Positions 11,009 to 21,832 of a stretch of 64,000 bases of DNA are shown piece after piece. Origin of the DNA: Chaetoceros tenuissimus (taxonomy: Eukaryota; Bacillariophyta; Thalassiosirophyceae; Chaetocerotales; Chaetocerotaceae); NCBI GenBank assembly GCA_021927905.1, contig BLLK01000022.1, positions 2,356,001-2,420,000 on the forward strand, in the 5' to 3' direction. A program made the translations under genes and the position numbers. Within the stretch, counting starts at the first letter, position 1, and each line of letters opens with the position of its first letter. Below the pieces are notes generated by a model, which worked only from the letters and a program-made list of their open reading frames with translations, ran no database searches and was not told where the DNA came from.

Positions 11009-13405
11009 ATGAGCAACTTCTTGGAAAGCGTTGAGAAGTCTGCTCGAGATATATTGAGGAGAAACAATGACATTCGATGCAATCCAAATAAAACTAATAA
11101 TGCCAAACAACTCTTGTCGAGTCCTTTTGTTTCTAAAAAGATCCAGAGAGATCGTCCAAATGCTGCTGTATTGACCAAGAAACTGCTGCCAGATGATTTG
11201 AAGAAAAGGCCAACTATCCATTCTTTGAAGCGGACATCATCACCTGTTCGAATTGGACAGGATCGATTGTATAGAAATCCAAAGGATAGTGACAAGTGTC
11301 AGATACAAGCATTGGGAGAAGATGGAATCAAAAGTTCAGTTCTTCGAAAAAAGTTTCGATGTGAACAGAACCTAGAAGATCGGAATGCATTGGCTTTGGA
11401 TGAAATCATTGAAACTACTGTACATCCCATTCAACGTCGAATTGACAAGGGTGTAGAATCGATAAGAGAAAAGTTCAAAGTCATGACCAACAAGAAATTG
11501 GGACTCATGAGCAACGAGGTTAGGGAGCGTTTGTTGGTTGAATTGAAAACTCTGCAGGAAAAGGAACGAGAGAATAGGGGTGAAATGGGAAAAGAAGATG
11601 TAAATATTCCTCTAGCTAGCAATTTGATAGAAGAAACGAAAGAATCCCCTCTTTCTAGAAATATTCGTAGAGATGAGATCGAACAAGAAATTCATGAAGA
11701 GATACCAAGTATGAAATCTTCCTTGATTCCAGGTTCGTCTAAAGTTGGTCCTCTGGGGCCTAAGCTCATCTCTTACGAACGAAGTGAAGAGATTGACTGC
11801 AAAGACCTGACGCAAGTTTCTCTTCACTTTGAAAAAAGTGAAGGCGATGTTACTGTAATCACTCGTCTCAATCTGGAATCCCCTTATGTAACGCCAGCTT
11901 TTGAGATATTTGATCCGTCGCCATTGTACCCCAAAGAGTACCCAGTAGAAGAGGATACGAACCCGTCTATTCCTCGCGACTGTGTTGAATACTCTGAGAT
12001 CTTCAACCATCCTCTAAAGTCCAATCTTGATGACCACAGACTTTGCAGTATCATATCCGCTGATGGTCGAGGAATAGATGAAGAAGCGCTAAAACTTGAC
12101 AATAATATTGGCTTTCAGATTGAAAATAGATTCTTTGATGAAAAAGGATTTCGAAAGCTCTGTGTTGCTGATGAAATAGTTCACAACTCATCTTTTCCGT
12201 TGCATAAATTTGGAATATCAGAAGAAAGTTTGATGCCAAACGAGACAAGTGTGACCCAAAGGAGAATGTGGCATTCTGAGCATGCATGTACAGAGCTCCT
12301 ATCAGCAGAACGAGGTTCCAAAGATTTCTTGCACATGATTAGACATGAATCATCGGGAAAGGATGGTGGAACCGAAAGTATTCCTTTGATCTCGATCATA
12401 TCCATGAAAGCGTACAAGGTCAAGAGCGTAGAGAGCATAAAGAAAGAAAAGCTCGAAAGAACTCAACGTGAAAAGCAAGTAAAAGAAGAGCAAAAGATTA
12501 AGGATTCAATTATGCGGCAGAAACTTGACAAGGCTGATCAAATTTTGAAGTTTCGTCTAGGAGGGCAAGACTTTGATGAAGAAAAGAGTAAACCAATTGA
12601 CAAGAAATTATCGAGGTCAACAATTGAGGAAGATGATGTTTGCGACTGGAAGAGTCTACATGTTCCAGTAGTTGGTACAAACTTATTTGATCTGAGAGTG
12701 TTCAACTTTGAGACTTTTTCCAAGGATGATAACTTCTACTCAGGTAATGTGCCCAGAACCATTGATGTTGTTGAGGTAAAAACTGCAACTAGCTACAAAG
12801 TTCCCGAAGAAATGTTTGCTATTTCTACGCAGACCCAGTTCATTCCAAACCTACTCGAAGATAGATTCGACAAATCTCGAAAGCTTGAGAGCTCAGAGAT
12901 GACTAAGGACTTGATTCTGAATGGAAATCAGCAAGTAGTTCTTGACCACATTATGAAAGTTCCGCTGCAAGATAGTAATGAATCTACAAACATTCCTCTC
13001 GATGTTTTGGAGCATTGTAAGAACAACAAAGACTCTGTGGAAACTGTCGCTGATGGATCTGACGAGGATGCAGAAACTTGTACTATCCAAGCAGCAAGAC
13101 ATTCTGATTTTGACTCGTTGGAGTATTACCTTGATGAACTCGCTGTAGATATTGACACTGCCGATGAGCATGGTAATACTCTCCTAATACTTGCTGCTCA
13201 ACAAGGAAATAAGAAGCTCTGTAAATTCTTTTTGAGGAGGGGTGCATATATTAACGCTCAAAACCATAGTGGTAACACTTCACTGCATTATCTAGAGAAA
13301 TATAACCATTCCAGTTTGGCAGACTATCTACGGACAAAGGGTGCTGATGATACTCTTTTGAACGAATCTGGACTTACATGCTATGAAGTCGGTACTCTCG
13401 ATTGA
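11009..13405 (+). CDS. Large protein with C-terminal ankyrin repeats, 798 aa
   Basis: Uninterrupted single exon starting MSNFLESVEKSARDILRRNND. The first 670 residues lack a domain I recognise. They hold charged, partly helical segments, including a probable coiled coil at about 470-515 (KSVESIKKEKLERTQREKQVKEEQKIKDS). The last 105 residues form two to three ankyrin repeats: TIQAARHSDFDSLEYYLDEL, then EHGNTLLILAAQQGNKKL, and HSGNTSLHYLEKYNHSSL with YLRTKGADDTLLN. Ankyrin repeats mediate protein-protein contacts. There is no signal peptide. It converges, with only 52 bp between stop codons, on the minus-strand membrane protein gene. The role is unknown; scaffold or adaptor is the simplest inference. 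Confidence 0.7.
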   Translation: MSNFLESVEKSARDILRRNNDIRCNPNKTNNAKQLLSSPFVSKKIQRDRPNAAVLTKKLLPDDLKKRPTIHSLKRTSSPVRIGQDRLYRNPKDSDKCQIQALGEDGIKSSVLRKKFRCEQNLEDRNALALDEIIETTVHPIQRRIDKGVESIREKFKVMTNKKLGLMSNEVRERLLVELKTLQEKERENRGEMGKEDVNIPLASNLIEETKESPLSRNIRRDEIEQEIHEEIPSMKSSLIPGSSKVGPLGPKLISYERSEEIDCKDLTQVSLHFEKSEGDVTVITRLNLESPYVTPAFEIFDPSPLYPKEYPVEEDTNPSIPRDCVEYSEIFNHPLKSNLDDHRLCSIISADGRGIDEEALKLDNNIGFQIENRFFDEKGFRKLCVADEIVHNSSFPLHKFGISEESLMPNETSVTQRRMWHSEHACTELLSAERGSKDFLHMIRHESSGKDGGTESIPLISIISMKAYKVKSVESIKKEKLERTQREKQVKEEQKIKDSIMRQKLDKADQILKFRLGGQDFDEEKSKPIDKKLSRSTIEEDDVCDWKSLHVPVVGTNLFDLRVFNFETFSKDDNFYSGNVPRTIDVVEVKTATSYKVPEEMFAISTQTQFIPNLLEDRFDKSRKLESSEMTKDLILNGNQQVVLDHIMKVPLQDSNESTNIPLDVLEHCKNNKDSVETVADGSDEDAETCTIQAARHSDFDSLEYYLDELAVDIDTADEHGNTLLILAAQQGNKKLCKFFLRRGAYINAQNHSGNTSLHYLEKYNHSSLADYLRTKGADDTLLNESGLTCYEVGTLD

Positions 13406-13457
13406 GATTCTTGTCTATCCAACATACAGAATAAAGTAAAGTTTAGTTTCTCTAGGG

Positions 13458-16400
13458 TTACAACCAATGAAGGCGAAGATTGTCATTTACTCTGAGAGCA
13501 ACTCCTATCCAGAGGGCATTCATTGATAAAGCACCTAGTATAAGAAGAATGCCAGTCATTTGAAACTTGAACGAATTCCAGAGAATCTGTCTCTTGATTT
13601 CATCTGTTAGAATCAATGCTTCTGAACCTTCTTTAATTTCCCTTGAGCTCTCCACAGATGATATGCTATGTCTTTCATTCCAACTTTTCACCGTACCCCC
13701 AATTCTTATTGTGCCATCAGAGTTGCATGTGAAGCATACTGCGAATGTTCCAGGATGTAGATGTTTCCAAAACAACATAGCTAAACCATCAACAATTATT
13801 TTTCTTGAAGTATTCATGATTACAAAGATGAGAAGTGCTAGAATTGTTCTCAGCCAAAATGAGTGAAAAGTCCATTCTGACACACAGCTGCACTGTTTCG
13901 AGAATTGTTTTATCGTTTCCTTATGTGGCCCGGAACAAGTTACGTCGCAACTTTTGAGAGCTGCACAATCGTAAACTGAATTTCGGATTGTGTAGAACTC
14001 ATTGCTCTGATCTGTGTTGCATGAATGTCGAGTAATGTATTCTCCTGTAGGAAACGCAATGTAGATGAATAAGTGAAATGTAACATGAGTTTATCATCAA
14101 ACAGCAAGACCTTACCAGGAAGTGTAAAGGTAGAATAATCAGAATCTATTGGACAGGTCATGGATTGGTTCAAAGTCTCACTACAAGAGTGAATCGCATC
14201 ATCGACAAAGTCAATATTTTGACAGCATGCAGTGGATATCTGATTATCAAAAGTGTTTGTATCAACACATTCAGAGTATTTGTCAAATTGTCGCCCCAGA
14301 GTTGAGACCATAAGCATCGTTTGATTGAAATATGACAAGTCATCGTTGTACTTTGTAACAGATGGTGAAACATTATCGAAGCAGAGATTTGTTCTTTGTG
14401 TTTCCAAGTTTTTCAGCCCATCTACTAAAATGGAACTACCATCATTGTACGCAAAGTTGTATGCAAACGAGTACAAGTTTGCTGATAAGAAAGTGCCCTC
14501 GACTCCATTTGTTACGCACCCTTTTTCATAGTCAGCGACTAAAGGAAAGACGATATCACTGGCAAAACGAATAATCAAGGTAACGAGTACTAGTCCCAAG
14601 AGCATTCCAGTTATTGGGTTCACAATCACTGTGAAAATGATTTTCCCGTAGCTCCATTTCAAGGGATTCATTGTATGAAAGTCTTTCTCAGTTCGAACAT
14701 CAATTTCTGGCAGCTTAATTGAGCTCACACTCCAATATTTGAAGAATAATCTAATCGAGAAGTAAATACGGAATCCAAAATCTACTAGAAACAAAATATC
14801 TCTCATGCTCAAAGCTTTGAGAAACATATCATCTATACTAAATTTTGGTTTGCTGGGCTTCAACAAATTCAGGCTTTTGTTCTGGAGTCCAGACTTAAAA
14901 CTCGTGTAATTTGCACGTGACCACTTCTTTCTTGTTTGGTTACTATGCTTGATCGAAGCTGCAGTTGCATTTGCAATTTTGTGAAGAGCTTCTGACGATC
15001 TTGAGATAAATTCCTGTTGTCCAAATCGTTACTATTTACTGAGACTGCAGAAAAAGATTTTGATCGTATGAGTAACATCAATTCCTTACCTCGCCATTTT
15101 TCTGAAATGATGCTTTCTCTTCATCCATACTTGTCAAATTAGGATTAACTCCACCATATGTTGGAGGATTATAATCGACGAAGAAGTCAACTTTGTCGAA
15201 ATCAAAATTGGACTGGACACTGTCCAGCCATGATGCAAATTCTGCTTCAAAATTGTTAAATCCAGAGGTAACCTCATCATTCAAAAAGTTGTATGCATTT
15301 CCGGCTCTTTCTTTGATCTCATCCTCATACACTTTGCTTAATACCTCACTCAATGAGCCAGAGATATTCATGTTCGCTTCGAATGACTTCAACTGGTCCA
15401 CCATGTCTCCAAACTTGTCCAAAACAAACGATCTGAAAGGCTCTCTAAACAATTCATAATCATTTGCTGCTTTGCTATCATTGTCCATGATCCATTCCAT
15501 AAATTTTTTACCAGCTATCCGTAATATATGACTATGAGACGCAAATCTTATAAGGAAATCTTATCGCAAACTACTTTACCTTTGAAAAAGTTGTAAATGT
15601 TTGTAGCCTTTTCTACAATGTTGTCATGAAGAGCAACTATTCTATCATAGCTTCTAGTATAGTGAGCTTGCATTGCTTTTATGTATTCTTCCCCCCTTTG
15701 ATTCACTTCGTTGTGGAATTGAACAATGAGATCTGTTGGGAGATCGAGAGAACAGTTTTTGTCAGTTGCAATATTCATACAGTCCGTCCAGGCTTGAAAA
15801 GAATTCCTCGCATGTTCTATTTGGGAAGTAAAGTCTACACGAGGTCTCGGTAGATTGGTTTCAAAGAATCCTTCTACTAAATCAGTGTTGTTCATGATAT
15901 ATCGCCTGTCATAGTCCATTCGTATCTTTGTATACTCAATCAAATCAGTTACAACAGCTTCACTTTCGCGACGATAAGTTTCCGAGACTTGGAATGCTCT
16001 TGATTTCAAAGAGTCTACAGATACGATTGAGTTGAGAAGTAATTTTTTCTCTTGTTCTGTACAAACACTTTGCATCATTGGAACTTCATTCCCAGCCTTA
16101 GACCATTGTTTCAGAACATTAGTGAGCCCATCGTAATCTTCAAGACACGTCTCTGCTACTTTGTCGATTGCTGCATTCGTTTCTGAGTTTTGTTTGGAAG
16201 CTTCATCAACACGGGAGTACTCATCCTGTGCCATTTTACTTAGACTTGCTTCGCATTGATTCAATTGCGTCTTTGCGCACTGGGTAAACTTTTCACGTTC
16301 ATCTTGAACCACTTCATACGTTGCGTAGCATGATCGATGCAACATTTCAATCGGAGGTACTTCGATTGAATACGTAGCCAGGTAAGTTGCTGTTTTCAGA

Positions 16401-16513
16401 GAACAGAGCCATATCAGAAAGACTGAAAACGAGGCTAGCCTCATTCGATTCCTTAACTTCAAATCATTTAATTGCTCCTTTGTTGGAAAGAGAGAATGAA
16501 AGAAATGCTTCAT
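13458..16513 (-). CDS. Large multi-pass membrane glycoprotein-like protein, 947 aa, four exons
   Basis: Exons 16513-15580, 15514-15090, 15013-14116 and 14044-13458; introns of 65, 76 and 71 nt with GT-AG ends, phases 1, 0 and 1. An N-terminal hydrophobic segment (MRLASFSVFLIWLCSLKTA) precedes a region of about 370 residues with regular Cys and helical or coiled-coil character (CAKTQLNQCEASLSKM and onward). Two membrane segments follow (DILFLVDFGFRIYFSIRLFF; IIFTVIVNPITGMLLGLVLV). A Cys-rich presumed ectodomain comes next (CVTNGVEG, SECVDTN, STACCQN, SCDVTCSG, QCSCVSEW) with several N-x-S/T sites. Two further spans close the protein (WLRTILALLIFVIM; FQMTGILLILGALSMNALWIG). I do not recognise the family. 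Long helical ectodomains alternating with helix pairs recall gamete or cell-fusion proteins of the DC-STAMP type only in outline. Frame continuity across all four exons makes the model strong. Confidence 0.7.
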
Positions 16514-16721
16514 TTGTATTTGTGTTGATTGGTCCTTGATTTTAGCTACATGGTTTAGTCGTGCATGTATTTACATTGGTGTGTCTTATTTCTGGTGAGT
16601 TGTGCATTTTCAAATCTCTTTCGTAAATAAGTACTATTATAGTACTAGTCTATGAGTAGAATTGTGAGAAACCCTTCAAATTTCGATTTTTGTATTTGTA
16701 TGTCATTTCATCAATATTTTC

Positions 16722-17663
16722 TTAGTTATTATCTATTGTATTCAAACATGCAATTCCATTTGTGTCGTGAATTCTAACATTGCCATCTTTATCTTGCAAA
16801 GAAAGAGGTAAAGAAATCGAAATATTCATTAGCTCACTTAAACCCCACGTAAATGTCTGGTTTCTTGTACTGGAACCTGATATACTCTTACAAGCAATAG
16901 CCTTTGAAACATTTACATCTTTAATCACCCGATTGCTCAATGTATGTAGCATTGAAGAAGGGAAAGCTTCAATGCCCAGTGGTTTGTGGTGCAACCATAT
17001 ATTCACAAGAAATGTGATTCTTCGAACCTTGTCGAGTGAGTCAGGAGATAAATCAGACGGAGCTCCATGTAAAAATCTACCATCAAAGCTCAAGTGCTTT
17101 CCTACTTTCGGAAAGCTTATAAAAGCTTCTTGAATTTTGCGACTTAATAAGCCCTCATCTGGAGCAGAGTCTTGAAACACCATTGTTGGAGCACCTTCAT
17201 CCGTCAAATAGGTGACTGTAGACAGATGCGGATGAATAAATATACCACCACCTACGTCTCGCAATGTTTCATCTTTATCCCAGTGAAATTGAATACCATT
17301 CTTGGCCTCGCTGGAGTTTGAATTACTCCTTTTCCCTTCAGAAGGCCTAACTTGCACCCACCATTCACAGCCACTTGACTTTGGATCTAGACCCGATTTA
17401 TCCTTGACATGTGTGTTGAATATTTTCTTTGCCATTTTTTCCAACAGGCAACGAGGTTTATCATTCATTGAAAGCCAAAATGTCATTGGAAGTTCAGGAG
17501 CTATTGAGGCTTCACAATCATGTATCAATTGCTGACGTAGATCTTCATCAAAGTTATCAAACATGAAAGCCTTTGTTGAATAATCAATAGGTTTGTTCTT
17601 CTGCACATAGACAGATGCTGAGGCAGTGCGTCCGTTTTCATCTACATTTAAAGTGAGTTCCAT
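16722..17663 (-). CDS. 2-oxoglutarate/Fe(II) oxygenase-like protein, 313 aa (N-terminus uncertain)
   Basis: Annotated from the ATG at 17663 (MELTLNVDENGRTAS). The core reads GIQFHWDKDETL (H-x-D), PHLSTVTYLTDEGAPTMVF, FDGRFLHGAP (distal His) and RRITFLVNIWL (basic residue that would hold 2-oxoglutarate). This is the ligand order H-x-D...H...R of the double-stranded beta-helix dioxygenases. Substrate unknown. The frame stays open upstream. A possible first exon at 17913-17843 (starts MASLKSRTSCL) would join in phase 2 through a weak AG/GTCTTC donor to a good acceptor (TTTGCAG) at about 17708, adding about 40 residues. I left it out because the donor is poor. A second oxygenase of this superfamily lies divergently 0.7 kb away. 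Confidence 0.7.
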   Translation of the reverse strand: MELTLNVDENGRTASASVYVQKNKPIDYSTKAFMFDNFDEDLRQQLIHDCEASIAPELPMTFWLSMNDKPRCLLEKMAKKIFNTHVKDKSGLDPKSSGCEWWVQVRPSEGKRSNSNSSEAKNGIQFHWDKDETLRDVGGGIFIHPHLSTVTYLTDEGAPTMVFQDSAPDEGLLSRKIQEAFISFPKVGKHLSFDGRFLHGAPSDLSPDSLDKVRRITFLVNIWLHHKPLGIEAFPSSMLHTLSNRVIKDVNVSKAIACKSISGSSTRNQTFTWGLSELMNISISLPLSLQDKDGNVRIHDTNGIACLNTIDNN

Positions 17664-18339
17664 GTTTTTGAAAATACTTTGTTGGAAAAGTTCCACAGTG
17701 CCACTGCAAAGCAAATAATGTCTCTGTATGAAAAGAAAATTGAAGTGGTTTTGAATGGCTATGACGTATGCTTGTCGAAGTATCGTTGTAGGGAAATGCA
17801 AATGCAGACCTCATTGAAACAAAATAGAATAATGATGAAGACCTGCTCATTTCTCCCACGATCTTGAAATTAGTGTAAATTAGACAAGATGTACGACTTT
17901 TAAGAGAGGCCATTTTGAAGTAAAATGATCAAATTCTTGATGCTTCTCGTCTTCGCGTCTTCTTCTGCTTTTCTTTCATGAATGATGTATCTCTTCGTTC
18001 ACGCTTCATGCTCTGTCTCGTCTCTTGTTGTGTAGTCAATAAGAGTAATACAACAAACTAGGCACAGTCTACAGAAGGAAGAGTTCCAACCTTCGAGAAT
18101 ATTCATTAAAGTGAATCATTTATCAGACAAACATTTGCTTGATTGCCAGTCTCTTTCATACAAGGAAATAATCATCTATTTTTTCTCAAGTGTAAGTAAG
18201 GGGTTCTTTGATTCCTAGACTGACATCTCACTTGTCAATTACAGAGAAGTACATTGCTCTACGTTCCCATAGGAGCCATCGAGACTGTAGATCATCGTTA
18301 TCAGCTCGCTAACAATAATTTTGCACTTTGCACAGAAAT
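17664..18339. other. Divergent promoter region between two oxygenase genes
   Basis: May contain an upstream exon of the minus-strand oxygenase (17843-17913, see that entry). Otherwise AT-rich with no gene. At 18185-18245 there is a donor-like GTAAGTAAGGG and an acceptor-like TCAATTACAG, so an intron in the 5' UTR of the gene at 18340 is possible. Confidence 0.4.
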
Positions 18340-20063
18340 ATGGGTAATCAACCATCACGTCCGAATGAAGCGAGGGAATTAGTCGTCAGTAACAGGAATA
18401 CAAATAATGATCCACAGTGCAAGTCAGTAAGCCAAAACACTGAAAGCAAATCCCATACTGTAGACAAACTTTCTCAAACACGTTTTACGAAGATTGTAAA
18501 CAAAGAGGATAGTGTCGAAAAAGATTCTACAGATGGGTCCACTACAGAAGTCAATCGAGTATTCATGGCGAAGGTGAAATCACTAGCTCTTGCAAACAGC
18601 AACTCTACAGAAAATACACCTAGGAATAGACTTTTAGACAAGAAAAAAGTAAAGAGAAGATTTATTCTTTTCCGCAAAAGGCAGAAAGACCAAAAGCCCG
18701 TGGTTACTACTGGTCTTACAATGAAAGTAGACTCAAATCATAACATTCTTGTCTTCTGTTCCAAGAAAAGTAGAAATGAAGCAAACAATTCAGCTCTTCA
18801 GTCAAAGAAAGAGGATATTTCTGCTGCAGCGTTGCAGGACAAGTACACGAAAATATTTGGTGAACAAGACAAATCTCCAAAGACAAAGTTGGTGGTGAAA
18901 GATCTTAATGAAGTGAGGAATGTAATCTCTATCAAATCTAAAGGACGGAAAGATTGCTATATTGATTCGTCCGTTGTTGCCGGTCTTCAGTTGTTCGTCA
19001 TGAGGCACTTTGAATCTCAGGGTGAATCATTTCCACAATCTTTTCGTACAAATAATGATGGAGTAGGAGGGTTTGTCTCCTACAAACAAATGTCTGGAAT
19101 GAACATATTGAAACCTACACTTATTGGAGATGAACAATTTCAGAATTTGCTGATTCAATGCAAGAAACATCTCGTATCTTCTAATCAAAAGAAGACAGAA
19201 GACACTGAAGGTATTGGGCAAATTTATGATTTAAACGGGAAGCATACCTCAGTAAATGATTCAAAATATTCCAAAATATTGGCTGCATTCGTTCCTCGCG
19301 GTCTTGGAAAACAAACGTTTCTCCCAGAGAGAGTATTAAATACAACTATACCACCAGGTGAGTACTATTGTCGTAAAACATATCATCGTTTGAGAAACTG
19401 TCTGACTATCAGTTTTACTTGCTATTAGTGGACGACATGATCTGTGTAGATCAGGAAAGTCATGTTTACGTGTGTGATATTGGACTTAGCGACGCACAAT
19501 GTGATTTTATTGTAGATACTACTGAACGCTGCTCAAGGGGGTACTATACGGCTTACACATACGCCAAACAGACTTTGGGATGTAGAGATCATGATGAACT
19601 AGCGGCCGTATGCGAATGGCCAGTTATGAGAGCCTATTCATCAATTATTACACATTTGGAAAGACTATTAAAAGATGAGGAAGGGAAGCCAATGGACAGG
19701 ACTTTAGTTCTAGATGACCGAGAACCGCACTTGGTAAAGTACGATACTTCGAAGAAAGAAAGACAAAAGCTAGACATGCACACAGATAAGAGTGAATGGA
19801 CTTTCATCATTGCACTATCTAACGGCGACGGAGATGACTACGATGCTGGAGGTACTTATATTGAGTGTCTTGACACAACTATATACCTACAGAAAGGCCA
19901 CGCTTTAATATTTCCAGGTAAAAGGAGGCACAGAGGACAAAAAATTATTAATGGAACTCGGTTCTTACTTGTAGGATTTTTAGTGGAGAATAAGGAAGGG
20001 TCGAAGATCAACAATGATTTAGAACATGATGATTGCGATGATTATTTCGGCTCAATCCTCTGA
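18340..20063 (+). CDS. Prolyl 4-hydroxylase-like 2OG-Fe(II) oxygenase with acylation-type N-terminus, 550 aa, two exons
   Basis: Exon 1 is 18340-19357 and exon 2 is 19429-20063, with a 71-nt phase-1 intron (GTGAGT...TATTAG). The N-terminus MGNQPSRPNEA fits N-myristoylation (Gly2, Ser6). About 330 residues of Ser/Lys-rich, probably disordered sequence follow. The C-terminal 215 residues carry a P4H-type catalytic domain: CDIGLSDAQCDFIV at its start, PHLVKYD, then MHTDKSEWTFIIALS with H457-x-D459, AGGTYIE, GHALIFPG, RRHRGQ with H507, and GTRFLLVGFL with the Arg that could bind 2-oxoglutarate. Animal collagen P4Hs are ER enzymes with signal peptides. This one has none, so a cytosolic or membrane-associated hydroxylase is more likely. 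Its partner gene lies head-to-head upstream. Confidence 0.75.
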
Positions 20064-20163
20064 AGCTAGATGTACGAGTATAATTGATTGAATCGAACTG
20101 CATTGTACCATATGTTTTAAGATATGTATTTCGTTTATATCTATATATTAAGTATAAGTAAAA

Positions 20164-21389
20164 TTATTTTTCAGAATCGCTCTCGTAAAATGCTATCGGA
20201 AATACAGCTGTTGCAACAGCTCTCAAAAACTTCTTTCCACGTCCCTTTGACCTTGGTGTCAACTTATTTTCTAGTGACTTCAACTTCAGCAGTAAAGAAT
20301 CAACCTCTACGTGTATATTCTCTAGCTGAATCTCCTTCTGCTTCAATTGAGCTTTGATATCAATGCATGCTTTTGGATTGTACTCAATTGAATTTGTAGG
20401 GACGACACCAGACAAAAGAGAGCTCACAAGTAGTACCATTGACCAAAATAAAAACAGCTTGGACATGCTAGTCTTAATCTTGACCTCGTCCAGAGCTGCC
20501 TCAATTTCCAGTATTTCGCGGTTTAGACTATGCTCAACTCTGCTTTTTTCTTTGACTTTGATTGAGAGAGTCTTCGATCCTGCGTGATGGTGAGATGGAC
20601 TTGCAGTTGCTGTAATACTAGCAATACCACCTTCGACAAACAACTTTGTCATATCACTGCATCTATGAAAGACAAGTTTACGGATCTCATCAATCTCAGC
20701 AGTGAGACCACGTTGAGGCAAACTCTGTAGACAAAACATGCATGAAATTGCAATCTTGTATGCATGTACAAACTCTTCAAATGAGATTCCGTCCCTTTTC
20801 GAACCAGATACATTATTTGCATGGAATCTTTGATCTACAAAATTGTTCAAGACAAAGAAGAGTTGTTTATCAGTCTTGAGAGTATCATAGAACTTTGCTT
20901 CGGTTTCAGATGGGAACACTGGATTCTGCAAAAAGATTCGGATTGCTTCATAAGTCAAAACATCAAGTTCTGTTCGCTGATGTTGGCTGATGTCTTTTGC
21001 CAAAGGATCTCTGGTGGGGGTAGATATCGATGAAGCTGTGGATGAAGCATGAACACTCGATTCTCCCTTCGAGACACCACAGATGAAGTGAAAAATAGGG
21101 AGAAGATATGCAATTGCAGTTTCATTCTCAACATCTTGGGCATCGGCCATTTCGCCATATCTTGACAAAAATTCAGCCGATGGATCTTCATCTGCTTTTT
21201 TAAGAAGCGCCTGCATATTGCTATGAGCGGATGGAGAGCCTAGCTTTGAAACTGTTTTACAATTCTATTTATTATTTATGATGATTCTCAATTAAAGAGT
21301 GAGACAAGAAGTGAGTGAAAGATGAGAGGAACAACAGAAGTGACGTCTACCTTGATGTGAAGAGAAGGAGGATTCTCATCCTGCGTCAT
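20164..21389 (-). CDS. Single-span coiled-coil membrane protein, 372 aa, two exons
   Basis: Exon 1 (21389-21351) encodes only MTQDENPPSLHIK. A 107-nt phase-0 intron (GTAGAC...TCAAAG) leads to exon 2 (21243-20164). The N-terminal 200 residues are soluble and mostly helical, with DGISFEEFVHAYK, which resembles part of an EF-hand but has no complete calcium loop. A helical stretch (LNREILEIEAALDEVKIK) precedes one transmembrane segment (LFLFWSMVLLVSSLLSGVV). A coiled coil follows (AQLKQKEIQLENIHVEVDSLLLKLKSLENKL), then a basic stretch and a hydrophobic tail (FLRAVATAVFPIAFY). Family not recognised. An alternative acceptor within the intron is excluded by an in-frame stop, which supports this junction. 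It converges on the P4H-like gene with 100 bp between. Confidence 0.6.
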
Positions 21390-21832
21390 TTTGTCTTCGA
21401 AATCAATGCAAATTCTGAACATTTATGAGAAGTTTTTGTATTTTCATTTAGAGCAAGGTTTTACTCTAGTTGTGGCGATGAAATACAAATTTAAATAGAA
21501 TCAAAGAATACTTTCTCTTTAATGTCTACTACGTATGCTTACTATGTGTTTCTACTACCTTCATCATTCCTCATTATTCCTGAAAAAAGAAAAAGAAGAA
21601 ATAGACAAGATGTGTCTAAATTAGCTATAGACTATTTGTTTGAATTTTTTTGTCGGTGGGAAAAACCTCTCTTTGTGCTGATGCAGTACGAGGTTCGTAC
21701 TATTTGCTGTTGCTCTTAAAATAAATAATAGGTTGCTGTGCAAATATATAAAAATAAACATTCCAATACCCTACCATATCAGAAAGATATCTCCAACCAG
21801 GTTTGACAAATTTCACTTGCTGATTTCGTAAG
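21390..21832. other. Divergent spacer upstream of RAD51
   Basis: Lies between the 5' ends of the coiled-coil gene and RAD51. A 65-codon frame at 21522-21719 has no support. Shared promoter region presumed; no element can be named. Confidence 0.45.

Noticed and set aside
15041-15050. CTGCAG with a pyrimidine tract as acceptor for exon 3 of the membrane protein gene
   Set aside because: Splicing there in the required phase meets a stop codon at the third codon. The acceptor at 15014 gives an open frame that continues through the rest of the gene.
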